Assembly: GCF_001641635.1 (NCBI RefSeq)
Contig: NZ_LUUB01000051.1
Span: 1 to 46,535 of the forward strand
Source: Bradyrhizobium centrolobii
Lineage (GTDB): Bacteria; Pseudomonadota; Alphaproteobacteria; Rhizobiales; Xanthobacteraceae
Direction of reading: 5' to 3'
Length of the DNA stretch: 46,535 bases
The notes under the pieces are model-generated. The model was given only the letters and a program-made list of their open reading frames with translations, was not told where the DNA came from and made no database searches. Below, in pieces: positions 32,305 through 39,581 of this stretch (positions are counted from its first letter, which is position 1; every line of letters starts with the position of its first letter). Made by a program: the position numbers and the translations under genes.

Positions 32305-33165
32305 TCAACGTCCGCGGCTGGAAGCCTTGCGCGCGGTCCGCTTTGACTTCGAGCGCTGCTTCTGCAGCTTCGCGACGAAATCCTTCAGTGCGTCCGCCAG
32401 CGGGGCCGAGGCGCGGTAGGCGAGCCCGACCTCGCGCCGGACTTTCACTTCGATCTCGCGGACGGCGATGTCCGGATTGCCGTGCGCAACGCCTTCCGGA
32501 ACGATGGCGATGCCGACGCCGGCCGCGACCAGCGCCATGGCCCAATCCTCCGATTGTGCGATCGCGGCGGGCTGGCGCCGCTGCGCGGTGCGTCCGAAGA
32601 ATTCGCTTTGCTCGCAGTGGCAACGATCGATCAGGGCAACATCGGCAAGATCGGCGGCGCGGAGCTTGTCCTTGAGCGTCAGCGGGTGTGACGGCGGCAG
32701 CGCTGCGACATAGCGCTCGCTCCAGAGCGCGACGAAGTGCTCGTCGGTACGCAGCATGGACTTCGAGATGATCCGCGCATCGGCGCGCTCGTCGCTGCCG
32801 ACAAGGCGAAGCGCAATGTCCGCCCGAGCCGTCAGCGGTTTCAGCAGCGCGATCGTGCGCGGCACGTCGAGCGTGCGCATCAATCCCAGTGTCACCGTGG
32901 TCTTCGCGCTGGGCTTCCTGAACAGGCTGCGTGCTGCGTCGGCCTCGTCGATGATGCGGCGGGCGAGAGCGTGAAACTGCTCGGCCGAGGCGGTAGGCGC
33001 AACGCCCTTCTTGTGCCGGATGAACAGGGTGGTGCCGAGCTCAGCCTCCAGATTGGTGATCGCGGTGGAGATCGACGGCTGCGACACGAAGCATGAGCGT
33101 GCCGCCGCGGTCAGATTGCGCTCGCGATAGACGGCGGCGAAGTAGCGAAGCTCGCGGATGTCCAT
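32305..33165 (-). CDS. LysR family transcriptional regulator
   Basis: The 286-residue product has the LysR helix-turn-helix at the N-terminus (MDIRELRYFAAVYRERNLT, then ARSCFVSQPSISTAITNLEA, residues 1-42) and a type 2 periplasmic-binding-like effector domain (about 90-270). It is transcribed away from the MBL-fold hydrolase gene with 95 bases between starts, the classic LysR layout, so it most likely controls that gene. The C-terminal tail is basic (KQRSKSKRTARKASSRGR). The inducer is unknown. Confidence 0.9.
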   Translation of the reverse strand: MDIRELRYFAAVYRERNLTAAARSCFVSQPSISTAITNLEAELGTTLFIRHKKGVAPTASAEQFHALARRIIDEADAARSLFRKPSAKTTVTLGLMRTLDVPRTIALLKPLTARADIALRLVGSDERADARIISKSMLRTDEHFVALWSERYVAALPPSHPLTLKDKLRAADLADVALIDRCHCEQSEFFGRTAQRRQPAAIAQSEDWAMALVAAGVGIAIVPEGVAHGNPDIAVREIEVKVRREVGLAYRASAPLADALKDFVAKLQKQRSKSKRTARKASSRGR

Positions 33166-33183
33166 AGGATACGCCTAGAGATG

Positions 33184-33200
33184 ATATCAATATTCAGTAT
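33184..33200. promoter_or_regulatory. Possible LysR operator in divergent promoter
   Basis: ATATCAATATTCAGTAT (33184-33200) is an imperfect AT-rich dyad in the 95-base region between the LysR and MBL-fold genes, 19 bases from the LysR start. LysR proteins bind AT-rich interrupted dyads in such positions. The assignment rests on position only. Confidence 0.35.
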
Positions 33201-33260
33201 TTTACCTATGGATCGGACGGTGACAAGAACGCTTTGCTCACAACCGGCAAAGGGTTCTCG

Positions 33261-34088
33261 ATGAAAGTCCATCATCTCAACACCGGCACGATGTGCCCAA
33301 TGGGCCGGCGCCTGGTGAACGGCACCGGCGGCCTGTTCCAGCGCGCACGCATGGTCTGCCATTGCCTGCTGGTCGAAACCAGTGACGGACTGGTCCTGGT
33401 CGATACCGGCATCGGGCTCGGCGATATCGCGGCACCGGGAAGGCTCGGACGGCGATGGCTGCGGCGGACCGCGCCGAAGCTCGATCGATCCGAGACGGCG
33501 GTTCAGCAGGTGAGGGCGCTCGGCTATTCGCCCACCGACGTGCGTCACGTGCTGCTGACGCATCTCGATCGCGATCATGCCGGCGGCGTTCCCGACTTCC
33601 CGCATGCCGCGATCCACGTTCACCGCGCCGAATACGAGATGGCGGTGCTGCGCAAGCCGGCACCGCCCGAGGGCCGCTACGTCACCGAGCAGTGGCAGCA
33701 CGGACCGAGCTGGAAGTTCTATGGCGAAGGCGGCGAAGACTGGTTCGGCTTCAAGGGCGTCCGCGCGCTGGGCGATCGCGAGGCGGACATCCTGATGATC
33801 CCGCTCGCTGGCCACACGCTCGGTCATTGCGGCATCGCGGTGCGCTCCGGTGACAAATGGCTGCTGCATGCCGGCGACAGCTATTTCTTTCACGGCCAGC
33901 TCGAGGCATCCGTTCGCATGCCGCTGGTGCTCGGCCATTTCCAGCGCCGGGTCGACATGGATCGCAATGCCCGGATCGCGAACCAGACGCGGCTGCGCGC
34001 GCTGAAGCTGAACCACGGCGATCGCGTGACGATCTTCAACAGCCATGATCCCGTCGACTACGAGAACTGCCGGTGCGGCGCGCATTAG
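33261..34088 (+). CDS. MBL-fold metallohydrolase, N-acyl homoserine lactonase-like
   Basis: The 275-residue product is a metallo-beta-lactamase-fold hydrolase similar to the AHL-lactonase group. The metal motif is HLDRDHAGG (101-109), so the usual second His (HxHxDH) is Asp here, a known variant in this subgroup. Other ligands are present: His185/His189 in LAGHTLGHCG, Asp206 in HAGDSYF and a late His in IFNSHDPVDYE. The N-terminal KVHHLNTGTMCP resembles AiiA-type lactonases. The substrate may be a lactone, but this is not shown. ATG 33261 fits the family start. No luxI/luxR genes are nearby. Confidence 0.85.
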   Translation: MKVHHLNTGTMCPMGRRLVNGTGGLFQRARMVCHCLLVETSDGLVLVDTGIGLGDIAAPGRLGRRWLRRTAPKLDRSETAVQQVRALGYSPTDVRHVLLTHLDRDHAGGVPDFPHAAIHVHRAEYEMAVLRKPAPPEGRYVTEQWQHGPSWKFYGEGGEDWFGFKGVRALGDREADILMIPLAGHTLGHCGIAVRSGDKWLLHAGDSYFFHGQLEASVRMPLVLGHFQRRVDMDRNARIANQTRLRALKLNHGDRVTIFNSHDPVDYENCRCGAH

Positions 34089-34243
34089 GTTATGACGAGG
34101 TCGCGTTCGATTGAGCGCCTCAGACGTCCACGCCTATTGTTGCGGAAATCGGGAGGCTATCTCGCTGAATCCTGGATACCCTCAAGAAGGAGAAAGACTA
34201 TCCTTTACAGAATTGACGGGATGATCAGACACGCCGTGAGCGG

Positions 34244-35182
34244 ATGAGAATGACACACTGCGACGAGCTGTCCGCATACACGATCTTCGGCCGAAGCGAT
34301 TGGGCGGGATTGCGCGCCAACACGGCCCTGACTCTCTCGGAAGCCGATCTCTCGGCGCTTCGCAGCTTGAACGAGCCCATCACGTCTGCCGAAGTCGCCG
34401 ACGTGTACTTGCCGTTGACCCGCCTCTTGAACCTCCATTTCTCGGCGGCGCGCAACCTCATGCGCGTCAAGGCAGAATTTCTCGGTCGGCCGGCACGCCG
34501 TTCACCCTACATTATCGCATTGGCCGGGAGCGTCGCCGTCGGCAAGAGCACCTTTGCGCGTGTGCTTTGCGCGCTTCTGGCGCGCTGGGCGGATCATCCT
34601 CGAGTCGAGCTGGTTACGAGTGACGGTTTCCTGCATTCCAACCGCGTTCTGGAGGAACGTGGGCTGATGCGACGCAAGGGTTTTCCCGAGAGCTACGATC
34701 TCCCGCGGATGCTACGATTCCTCTCGGCTTCAAAGTCGGCTGAACTTGACCTCGAACTACCCGTGTACTCGCATTTGATTGGCGATATCGTGCCTTCGGA
34801 ACGTCAAGTGGTCCGGCAGCCAGATATCCTGGTTTTCGAAGGCCTCAATGTCCTGCATGCGCGCAGTACAGAGCCGGTGGTGGTCTCCGATTTCTTCGAT
34901 TTTTCGATTTACCTCGATGCCGATGAGGCTGACATCCAATCCTGGTATGTCGAGCGCTTTCTCAGATTGCAGCGAACAGCTTTCCGAGATCCCGCTTCCT
35001 ATTTCCATCACTACAGGGATCTCCCACCCGGAGACGCGCGCGAGGTCGCGGACAGGTTGTGGCGCGAGCATCATCGCGCCAATCTCCGGGAGAATATTCA
35101 ACCTACGCGAACGCGGGCAGATGTTGTGCTGCGCAAGCGTTCCGACCATTCGATCGGTGAAGTCTGGTTGCGCGGCACGTAG
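34244..35182 (+). CDS. coaA: Type I pantothenate kinase
   Basis: The product, 312 residues, phosphorylates pantothenate in the first step of coenzyme A synthesis. It has the P-loop GSVAVGKST (95-103), TSDGFLHSN, the [15 protein letters not shown] segment, [10 protein letters not shown], and FEGLNVLHA, all in family order. The C-terminal [18 protein letters not shown] is typical. The reading frame is visibly less GC-rich at third positions than its neighbours, and the gene stands alone rather than next to his genes, where the housekeeping copy lies in related genomes, so it may be an acquired second copy. An 8-codon frame (34221-34247) ends by ATGA overlap with this start. Confidence 0.9.
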   Translation: MRMTHCDELSAYTIFGRSDWAGLRANTALTLSEADLSALRSLNEPITSAEVADVYLPLTRLLNLHFSAARNLMRVKAEFLGRPARRSPYIIALAGSVAVGKSTFARVLCALLARWADHPRVELVTSDGFLHSNRVLEERGLMRRKGFPESYDLPRMLRFLSASKSAELDLELPVYSHLIGDIVPSERQVVRQPDILVFEGLNVLHARSTEPVVVSDFFDFSIYLDADEADIQSWYVERFLRLQRTAFRDPASYFHHYRDLPPGDAREVADRLWREHHRANLRENIQPTRTRADVVLRKRSDHSIGEVWLRGT

Positions 35183-35223
35183 GTCCCGGTTTGTGGAGGT
35201 TCTCGGACGCCCCGCCTCGCTCG

Positions 35224-35805
35224 TCAACGCTGTCCGTCGTGCACGGAGATCTCGGAAACTGCGAGTCCCCCGATGCGCGCGTGCGGCCGGCCGCCGGTTG
35301 CCATCACCAGCCCGAAGGCGATCTCATCACGTCGCGGTGCATCCCACAGCGTCATCTCCGCCGTCCCGAAATGGCTGCGGACATAGGCCGCGTGGATGTG
35401 GCCGAGCGGGACCATGAGACGCGTGCCCGCGCCTCCGATGGTCTTTGCCGCAGGAACAATCGCCTTTGGCTGACCGAGGACCTCGCGCATTCCCTGGCCT
35501 CCGGCTTCATGCCAGACGGCGCCGTGCTCGAGCTCGCCGTCTTCGCCGACGATGATGCCCTTGCCATAGGCTTCGATTTGCGACGCGCCGCCAATCTGCG
35601 CGATCAGCCGCGTTGCGAGCTCGCGCCCAAGTTCACGCAAGGCAGCTTGAAACGGCATGAGGTTCGGTTCAAAGCGGCCCGCGAAGGGATTGCGGATGAC
35701 CACAACGGCCGTCCCGATCAGGAGCGGCTTCTCCAGCCGGGGGCCGCGCTCGTGCCAGATCGTCTCAATGCTGAGCGCGGTCTTCCGAATGTCATATGAC
35801 GACAT
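35224..35805 (-). CDS. DUF1185 (amino acid synthesis) family protein
   Basis: The 193-residue product belongs to DUF1185, whose members are labelled amino-acid-synthesis proteins without a proven reaction; the fold resembles the chorismate-mutase/YjgF-like trimer group. Conserved parts are TAVVVIRNPFAGRF (about 32-45), ASQIEAYGKGIIVGEDGELEH (seen as EAYGKGIIVGEDGE), HEAGGQGMREVLG and AEMTLWDAPRRDEI. It follows the FAH-family gene by 8 bases on the same strand, so both belong to one operon. Members of this family commonly sit in clusters for catabolism of aromatic or heterocyclic acids, which agrees with the surroundings. Confidence 0.85.
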   Translation of the reverse strand: MSSYDIRKTALSIETIWHERGPRLEKPLLIGTAVVVIRNPFAGRFEPNLMPFQAALRELGRELATRLIAQIGGASQIEAYGKGIIVGEDGELEHGAVWHEAGGQGMREVLGQPKAIVPAAKTIGGAGTRLMVPLGHIHAAYVRSHFGTAEMTLWDAPRRDEIAFGLVMATGGRPHARIGGLAVSEISVHDGQR

Positions 35806-35813
35806 GGCAAGCC

Positions 35814-36677
35814 CTATGCTTCATCCACGACGGGATTGCGCAGCACGCCGATGTTCTCGATCTCGACCTCGACGACGTCGCCGGCCTTCAGGAAGATCGG
35901 CGGCTTGCGGGTGAAGCCGACGCCGGCCGGCGTGCCGGTGGCGATCACGTCGCCGGGGACAAGGTCGAAAATGGTCGAGCAGTATTCGATCAGCCGCGGA
36001 ATCGAGAAGATCAGCATCGATGTGCTGGAGGATTGCATCACCGTGCCATTGACGCGCGTCTCGAGCTTCAGATTGGCAGGGTCGCCGATCTCGTCCGGCG
36101 TGACGAGCCACGGTCCGAACGGACCCGTGCCGACGAAGTTCTTGCCGGAGGCAATCTGCTGCGCATGGCGCTGCCAGTCGCGGACGCTGACATCGTTGTA
36201 GATCGAGTAACCCGCCACGTGATTCCATGCATCGGCCTGGCTGATGTGACGGCCTCCCTTGCCGATGACGACGGCGAGTTCGCCCTCCCAGTCGAAATTG
36301 TCCGAGACCTTCGGCCGGATCACCGGCGCGTTGTGGCCGACCTGGGAGCGCCAGATCCGCAGGAAGATCGGCGGAAATTCGGTAATCTCGCGCTTCATGC
36401 CGAACGCCACCGCCTCATTGTGGTGGTCGAGATAATTGCGCACGGCGCAGACGATCTTCTCGGGCCGTGGGATCACGGGAAGATATTTGATGTCGCTGAG
36501 CGCCAGCCCGCGCTTGTGCTGCGCCACGATGGCATCGCGGCCTGCGTAGTCATCGCTGCCGAGGAAGTCCGCAAGAGTCGGGTACTGGGGCAGGGCGCGA
36601 CCCAAATCCACCACGCCGTTTTCGACAACAGCCCCCCAGCTTTCCCGGTTTCCATCCAAAAACGACAGCAGCTTCAT
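35814..36677 (-). CDS. Fumarylacetoacetate hydrolase (FAH) family protein
   Basis: The 287-residue product is a C-terminal-type FAH enzyme; such enzymes hydrolyse, decarboxylate or isomerise beta-keto acids from ring cleavage. The metal-binding residues are present: Glu131 and Glu133 in DWEGELAVVIG and Asp162 in YNDVSVRD. FVGTGPFGPWLVTPDEI and PGDVIATGTPAGVGFTRKPP complete the active site. The N-terminal 70 residues are the usual accessory domain. Its promoter region (36678-36776) carries the ATTTTCGAAAAT palindrome, which also lies upstream of the GntR and oxidoreductase genes. The exact substrate is unknown. Confidence 0.92.
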   Translation of the reverse strand: MKLLSFLDGNRESWGAVVENGVVDLGRALPQYPTLADFLGSDDYAGRDAIVAQHKRGLALSDIKYLPVIPRPEKIVCAVRNYLDHHNEAVAFGMKREITEFPPIFLRIWRSQVGHNAPVIRPKVSDNFDWEGELAVVIGKGGRHISQADAWNHVAGYSIYNDVSVRDWQRHAQQIASGKNFVGTGPFGPWLVTPDEIGDPANLKLETRVNGTVMQSSSTSMLIFSIPRLIEYCSTIFDLVPGDVIATGTPAGVGFTRKPPIFLKAGDVVEVEIENIGVLRNPVVDEA

Positions 36678-36718
36678 GGCTTCGCCTCAAAAGTTTGGTA
36701 ATTTTTCGATCCTGTCTA

Positions 36719-36734
36719 TTATTTTCGAAAATAA
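36719..36734. promoter_or_regulatory. Operator-like palindrome upstream of the FAH-family operon
   Basis: TTATTTTCGAAAATAA is a perfect 16-base palindrome, 42 bases upstream of the FAH-family start. A related site, ATTTTTCGAT, lies at 36701-36710, with CG centres 19 bases apart. The core ATTTTCGAAAAT recurs at 37553-37564 in the other promoter region of this locus, which makes it a strong candidate for the binding site of the GntR protein encoded between them. Confidence 0.65.
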
Positions 36735-36776
36735 ACGAAGACGCAAGCCCGCCGCGCGTGAAAATGCCGGCGTCAC

Positions 36777-37478
36777 CTATTCGGCTTCGAGCAGGTGGCC
36801 CGCGTATTTCGCGACGTTGTCAGCGGTCGAGCGGATGTGCGTCTCGATCAGTTGCGCGGCCAGATCAGCATTGCGCGAAATCGCGGCCTGCATGATCGCC
36901 TGGTGCTCGCCGGCCTTGTCGCGGGGGCGCGGCCGGAAATTGGCCGACAAATGCCGGTAGCGCTCGGCGCGATCGAACAGTTCCGCGCGAATTGCGAGCA
37001 GGGTCGCGGAGCCGCAGGCGGAGACCAGCGCCTGATGGAATTGGCGATGGGCAATCTTCCATTCGGGGTCACGCAGCGGATGCTCGGGGTCGCGCTGCTC
37101 AATACGCTTCAACCTGTGCAGCGTGGAGATGACGGCAATTTCCCAGTCGTCATCGGCCCTTTGAATCGAGCGCCGGATCAATTCGACTTCGATGAGCACC
37201 CTGGCATCGGTGACTTCCACCAGATCCTGGCGGCTGACCGGCGCGACGCGAAATCCGCGCTGCTCCTGCGCGTCGACCAGTCCTTCGGCGGTGAGGGCGG
37301 TCAGCGCTTCGCGCAACGTGGTGAAGCTTGCGCCGAACCGTTCGCGCAGGACGTCGAACCGCAGCGGCTCACCCGGGGCCAGGCTGCAGGTGACGATCTC
37401 TTCGCGCAGCCGATGGGTGATGTCGGCGGCAATCGTCTTGCCGAATTCCTTGCGGGGGCGAATGGCGCTGTCAGGCAT
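36777..37478 (-). CDS. GntR family regulator, FCD (FadR-like) type
   Basis: The 233-residue product has an N-terminal winged helix (about residues 12-80; ITHRLREEIVTCSLAPGEPL, then FGASFTTLREALTALTAEGL as the recognition helices) and a C-terminal FCD ligand-binding domain (about 90-225). The latter has metal-site residues typical of FCD: Asp in TDARVLIEVELIRRS, and His in FHQALVSACGS and in GEHQAIMQAAISR. Such regulators respond to pathway carboxylates. The gene lies between the two operons it is likely to control, and is itself divergent from the oxidoreductase operon. The long upstream open frame is the antisense of that gene and is rejected; ATG 37478 gives the usual family start. Confidence 0.9.
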   Translation of the reverse strand: MPDSAIRPRKEFGKTIAADITHRLREEIVTCSLAPGEPLRFDVLRERFGASFTTLREALTALTAEGLVDAQEQRGFRVAPVSRQDLVEVTDARVLIEVELIRRSIQRADDDWEIAVISTLHRLKRIEQRDPEHPLRDPEWKIAHRQFHQALVSACGSATLLAIRAELFDRAERYRHLSANFRPRPRDKAGEHQAIMQAAISRNADLAAQLIETHIRSTADNVAKYAGHLLEAE

Positions 37479-37534
37479 GGTTCTGTCGATGAATCGATGC
37501 CTCAAGATGCCGCGCCAACGACCATCTTGCAATA

Positions 37535-37564
37535 ATTTTCGTAAACGATATGATTTTCGAAAAT
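37535..37564. promoter_or_regulatory. Operator-like palindrome pair between gntR and the oxidoreductase operon
   Basis: ATTTTCGTAAAC (37535-37546) and the perfect palindrome ATTTTCGAAAAT (37553-37564) lie side by side with CG centres 18 bases apart, between the divergent GntR gene (start 37478) and the oxidoreductase gene (start 37593). The pairing of one perfect and one degenerate site repeats the arrangement at 36701-36734. Sites so close to the oxidoreductase start would block its transcription. Confidence 0.65.
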
Positions 37565-37592
37565 GCCCGTAGCGAGTGGGGGGAATGAAGTC

Positions 37593-38585
37593 ATGAGGGC
37601 GGTGCTGGTGCGTCAGCCGGGCGGGCCCGATGCACTCGAGGTGGTCGAGCTTCCGGTGCCGGAGCCCGGACCTGGGCAGGTGCAAATCCGGGCCGAGGCG
37701 TTCGGGGTAGGGCAGCCGGACGTGCTGATCCGCCGCGGCGTCTATAAGTGGATGCCGCCGTTGCCGGCCAATCCCGGAAACGATGTCGCGGGCCGCATTT
37801 CCGCGCTCAGGGCCGACGTCGAGGGATTTGCGATCGGCCAGAAAGTTCTGCTGAGCGCGCGCGATTTGTCCCAGCGTGGCGGCTGTTATGCCGACTACGT
37901 GGTCGCGCCGGCGGAGGCCGTTCACGCGCTTCCCGACAATGTCGAACTGCACGCGGCGGTCTGCCTCTCGAACTACCAGGTGGCTTGCGCGCTCCTGCAC
38001 GAGTGCCGTCATCCGCGCGCGCCCGCGAGCGTGCTGGTGATCGGCGCGGCCGGCGGTGTCGGCACCGCGCTGGTGCAGCTCGCCAAGCTCGCGCAGATGA
38101 CCGTCATCGGCACGGTCTCGACGGAGCAGAAGGCGGAGTTCGCGCTGGGCAACGGCGCCGATCACGTCATCTTCTACCGCCGCGAAGATGTCGTCGCGCG
38201 GACCCGCGAGTTGACGAAAGGCGAGGGCGTCGGCCTCGTGCTCGATCACGTCTGCGGGCCCGAATTCATCGGCTATCTCGGCGCGCTCGGCAAATGGGGA
38301 ACGCTGCTGTCGTACAACGCCTTCGCCGGACTGCCGGAAGAGAATCTGATGGCGGCGATGCGCAACCATCTCGATATCTGTCCGGCCGCGCGCTGCTTCT
38401 CCTTCCACATCTACGACCACGATCGTGACGGGCGCCGTGCCCTGATGCGCAGCGTGATCGAGGCCCTAGGCCGCAACGCGATCAAGCCGGCAATCTCGGC
38501 GGTTCTGAAGCTCGATCAGGTCAGGCAAGCTCATACGCTGCTCGAGCAGGGCTCTGCGCTCGGCAAGATCATCATGACGCCATGA
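37593..38585 (+). CDS. Quinone oxidoreductase-like MDR family enzyme
   Basis: The product, 330 residues, is a medium-chain dehydrogenase/reductase of the zinc-free quinone-oxidoreductase type. The N-terminal GroES-like domain has VRQPGGPDALEVVELPVPEP and NPGNDVAGRI. The Rossmann domain has VIGAAGGVGTALVQLAKLA (about 150-168), the AAGGVG form of the NADPH-binding loop, and VLDHVCG further on. Catalytic zinc cysteines are absent, so it should reduce an activated double bond or a quinone rather than an alcohol. ATG 37593 follows GGGGGAATGAAGTC; an upstream ATG (37563) would put the operator inside the gene. It is the first gene of a plus-strand operon with the VOC protein. Confidence 0.88.
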   Translation: MRAVLVRQPGGPDALEVVELPVPEPGPGQVQIRAEAFGVGQPDVLIRRGVYKWMPPLPANPGNDVAGRISALRADVEGFAIGQKVLLSARDLSQRGGCYADYVVAPAEAVHALPDNVELHAAVCLSNYQVACALLHECRHPRAPASVLVIGAAGGVGTALVQLAKLAQMTVIGTVSTEQKAEFALGNGADHVIFYRREDVVARTRELTKGEGVGLVLDHVCGPEFIGYLGALGKWGTLLSYNAFAGLPEENLMAAMRNHLDICPAARCFSFHIYDHDRDGRRALMRSVIEALGRNAIKPAISAVLKLDQVRQAHTLLEQGSALGKIIMTP

Positions 38586-38601
38586 GAGGGTGGACTGCAC
38601 A

Positions 38602-39507
38602 ATGACGACACCGGCACCCATTGCGAAGTTCACCCGGCTGAGGCATGCGACCTTTGCCTCGCGCGATCCCGAGCGACTGCTCGACTACTACCGGACCGTG
38701 ATAGGTCTCGGCCTGGTCGGCCGCAACGGAAATCGCATCTATCTCGCGAGCGATTCCGAGCAGCTTTCGCTCGTGATCGAGCCCGGCGAAGCCGCCCTGA
38801 CGCGGGTTGCCTTCGAGATATCTCCGAACGTCGAGATGGAGGCGGTGGGCGCGGCTCTGAAGCAGTCGGATCTGCGGCCGGAGCTACGGAGTGATCCCCT
38901 GCCTGGCGTCTCCAGGCTGCTGTCCTTTACTGATCCTGAAGGCACGCAATTCGAACTGATCCAGGGCTGGACGCCGACGCCAGCGCAAGAGCGGATCGGT
39001 GCCCTCGCGGTCACCAAGCTCGGCCATGTCGCTCTTCGCACGCCCGATCCGCTCGCGACTTCGGAGTTTTATGCGAAGGTCATGGGTTTGCGGGTCTCCG
39101 ACTGGGTGGAGGACCGCTTCGTCTTCATGCGCAGCGGTTTCGAACACCACACGCTGAATTTCGTTCGTGCTCCCGTGCGCAGCCTCCATCATCTTGCATT
39201 CGAATTGCGCGGCGCCGCGCATATGCAACAGGCGTGCGATCATCTCGCGCGGCACAAGCTCAATATTCTCTGGGGCCCCGTTCGCCACGGACCCGGACAC
39301 AACACCGCCGTCTACCACCGCAATCCCGATGGGCATCTGGTCGAGCTGTTCTACGACCTCGATCGCATGATCGATGAAGAGCTCGGCTATTTCGATCCGC
39401 GCCCCTGGCATCGCGATCGGCCGCAGCGGCCGAAGGTCTGGGTTGGGCTGCCGCGCGATGTCTGGGGTCTGCCGCCATCACCGGAATGCACCGAGTTCGC
39501 CCGCTAG
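38602..39507 (+). CDS. Two-domain VOC/extradiol dioxygenase-like protein
   Basis: The 301-residue product has two vicinal-oxygen-chelate domains (about residues 12-123 and 138-270), as in BphC-type ring-cleavage dioxygenases. In the second domain the iron triad is complete: His142 in KLGHVALRT, His196/197 in LHHLAFEL and Glu248 in GHLVELFYD. In the first domain the corresponding positions are His15, a non-His and Glu118, so it is structural, again as in BphC. This makes true extradiol cleavage of a catechol-like compound likely; a glyoxalase-type isomerase is the alternative. ATG 38602 is 16 bases after the oxidoreductase stop; an upstream GTG (38590) is possible. Confidence 0.85.
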   Translation: MTTPAPIAKFTRLRHATFASRDPERLLDYYRTVIGLGLVGRNGNRIYLASDSEQLSLVIEPGEAALTRVAFEISPNVEMEAVGAALKQSDLRPELRSDPLPGVSRLLSFTDPEGTQFELIQGWTPTPAQERIGALAVTKLGHVALRTPDPLATSEFYAKVMGLRVSDWVEDRFVFMRSGFEHHTLNFVRAPVRSLHHLAFELRGAAHMQQACDHLARHKLNILWGPVRHGPGHNTAVYHRNPDGHLVELFYDLDRMIDEELGYFDPRPWHRDRPQRPKVWVGLPRDVWGLPPSPECTEFAR

Positions 39508-39581
39508 CCGGCTCGACGTCGACCCGAAGAACGCCGCCTCGCTGCGGCCAACGAGATAACATTCAAAGGGAGAATGCATCC

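Noticed and set aside
36777..38420. A 547-codon minus-strand frame that would fuse an N-terminal domain to the GntR protein
   Set aside because: The extra part is the antisense of the oxidoreductase gene. The operator and intergenic AT-rich DNA would be inside the fusion, which is unlikely.
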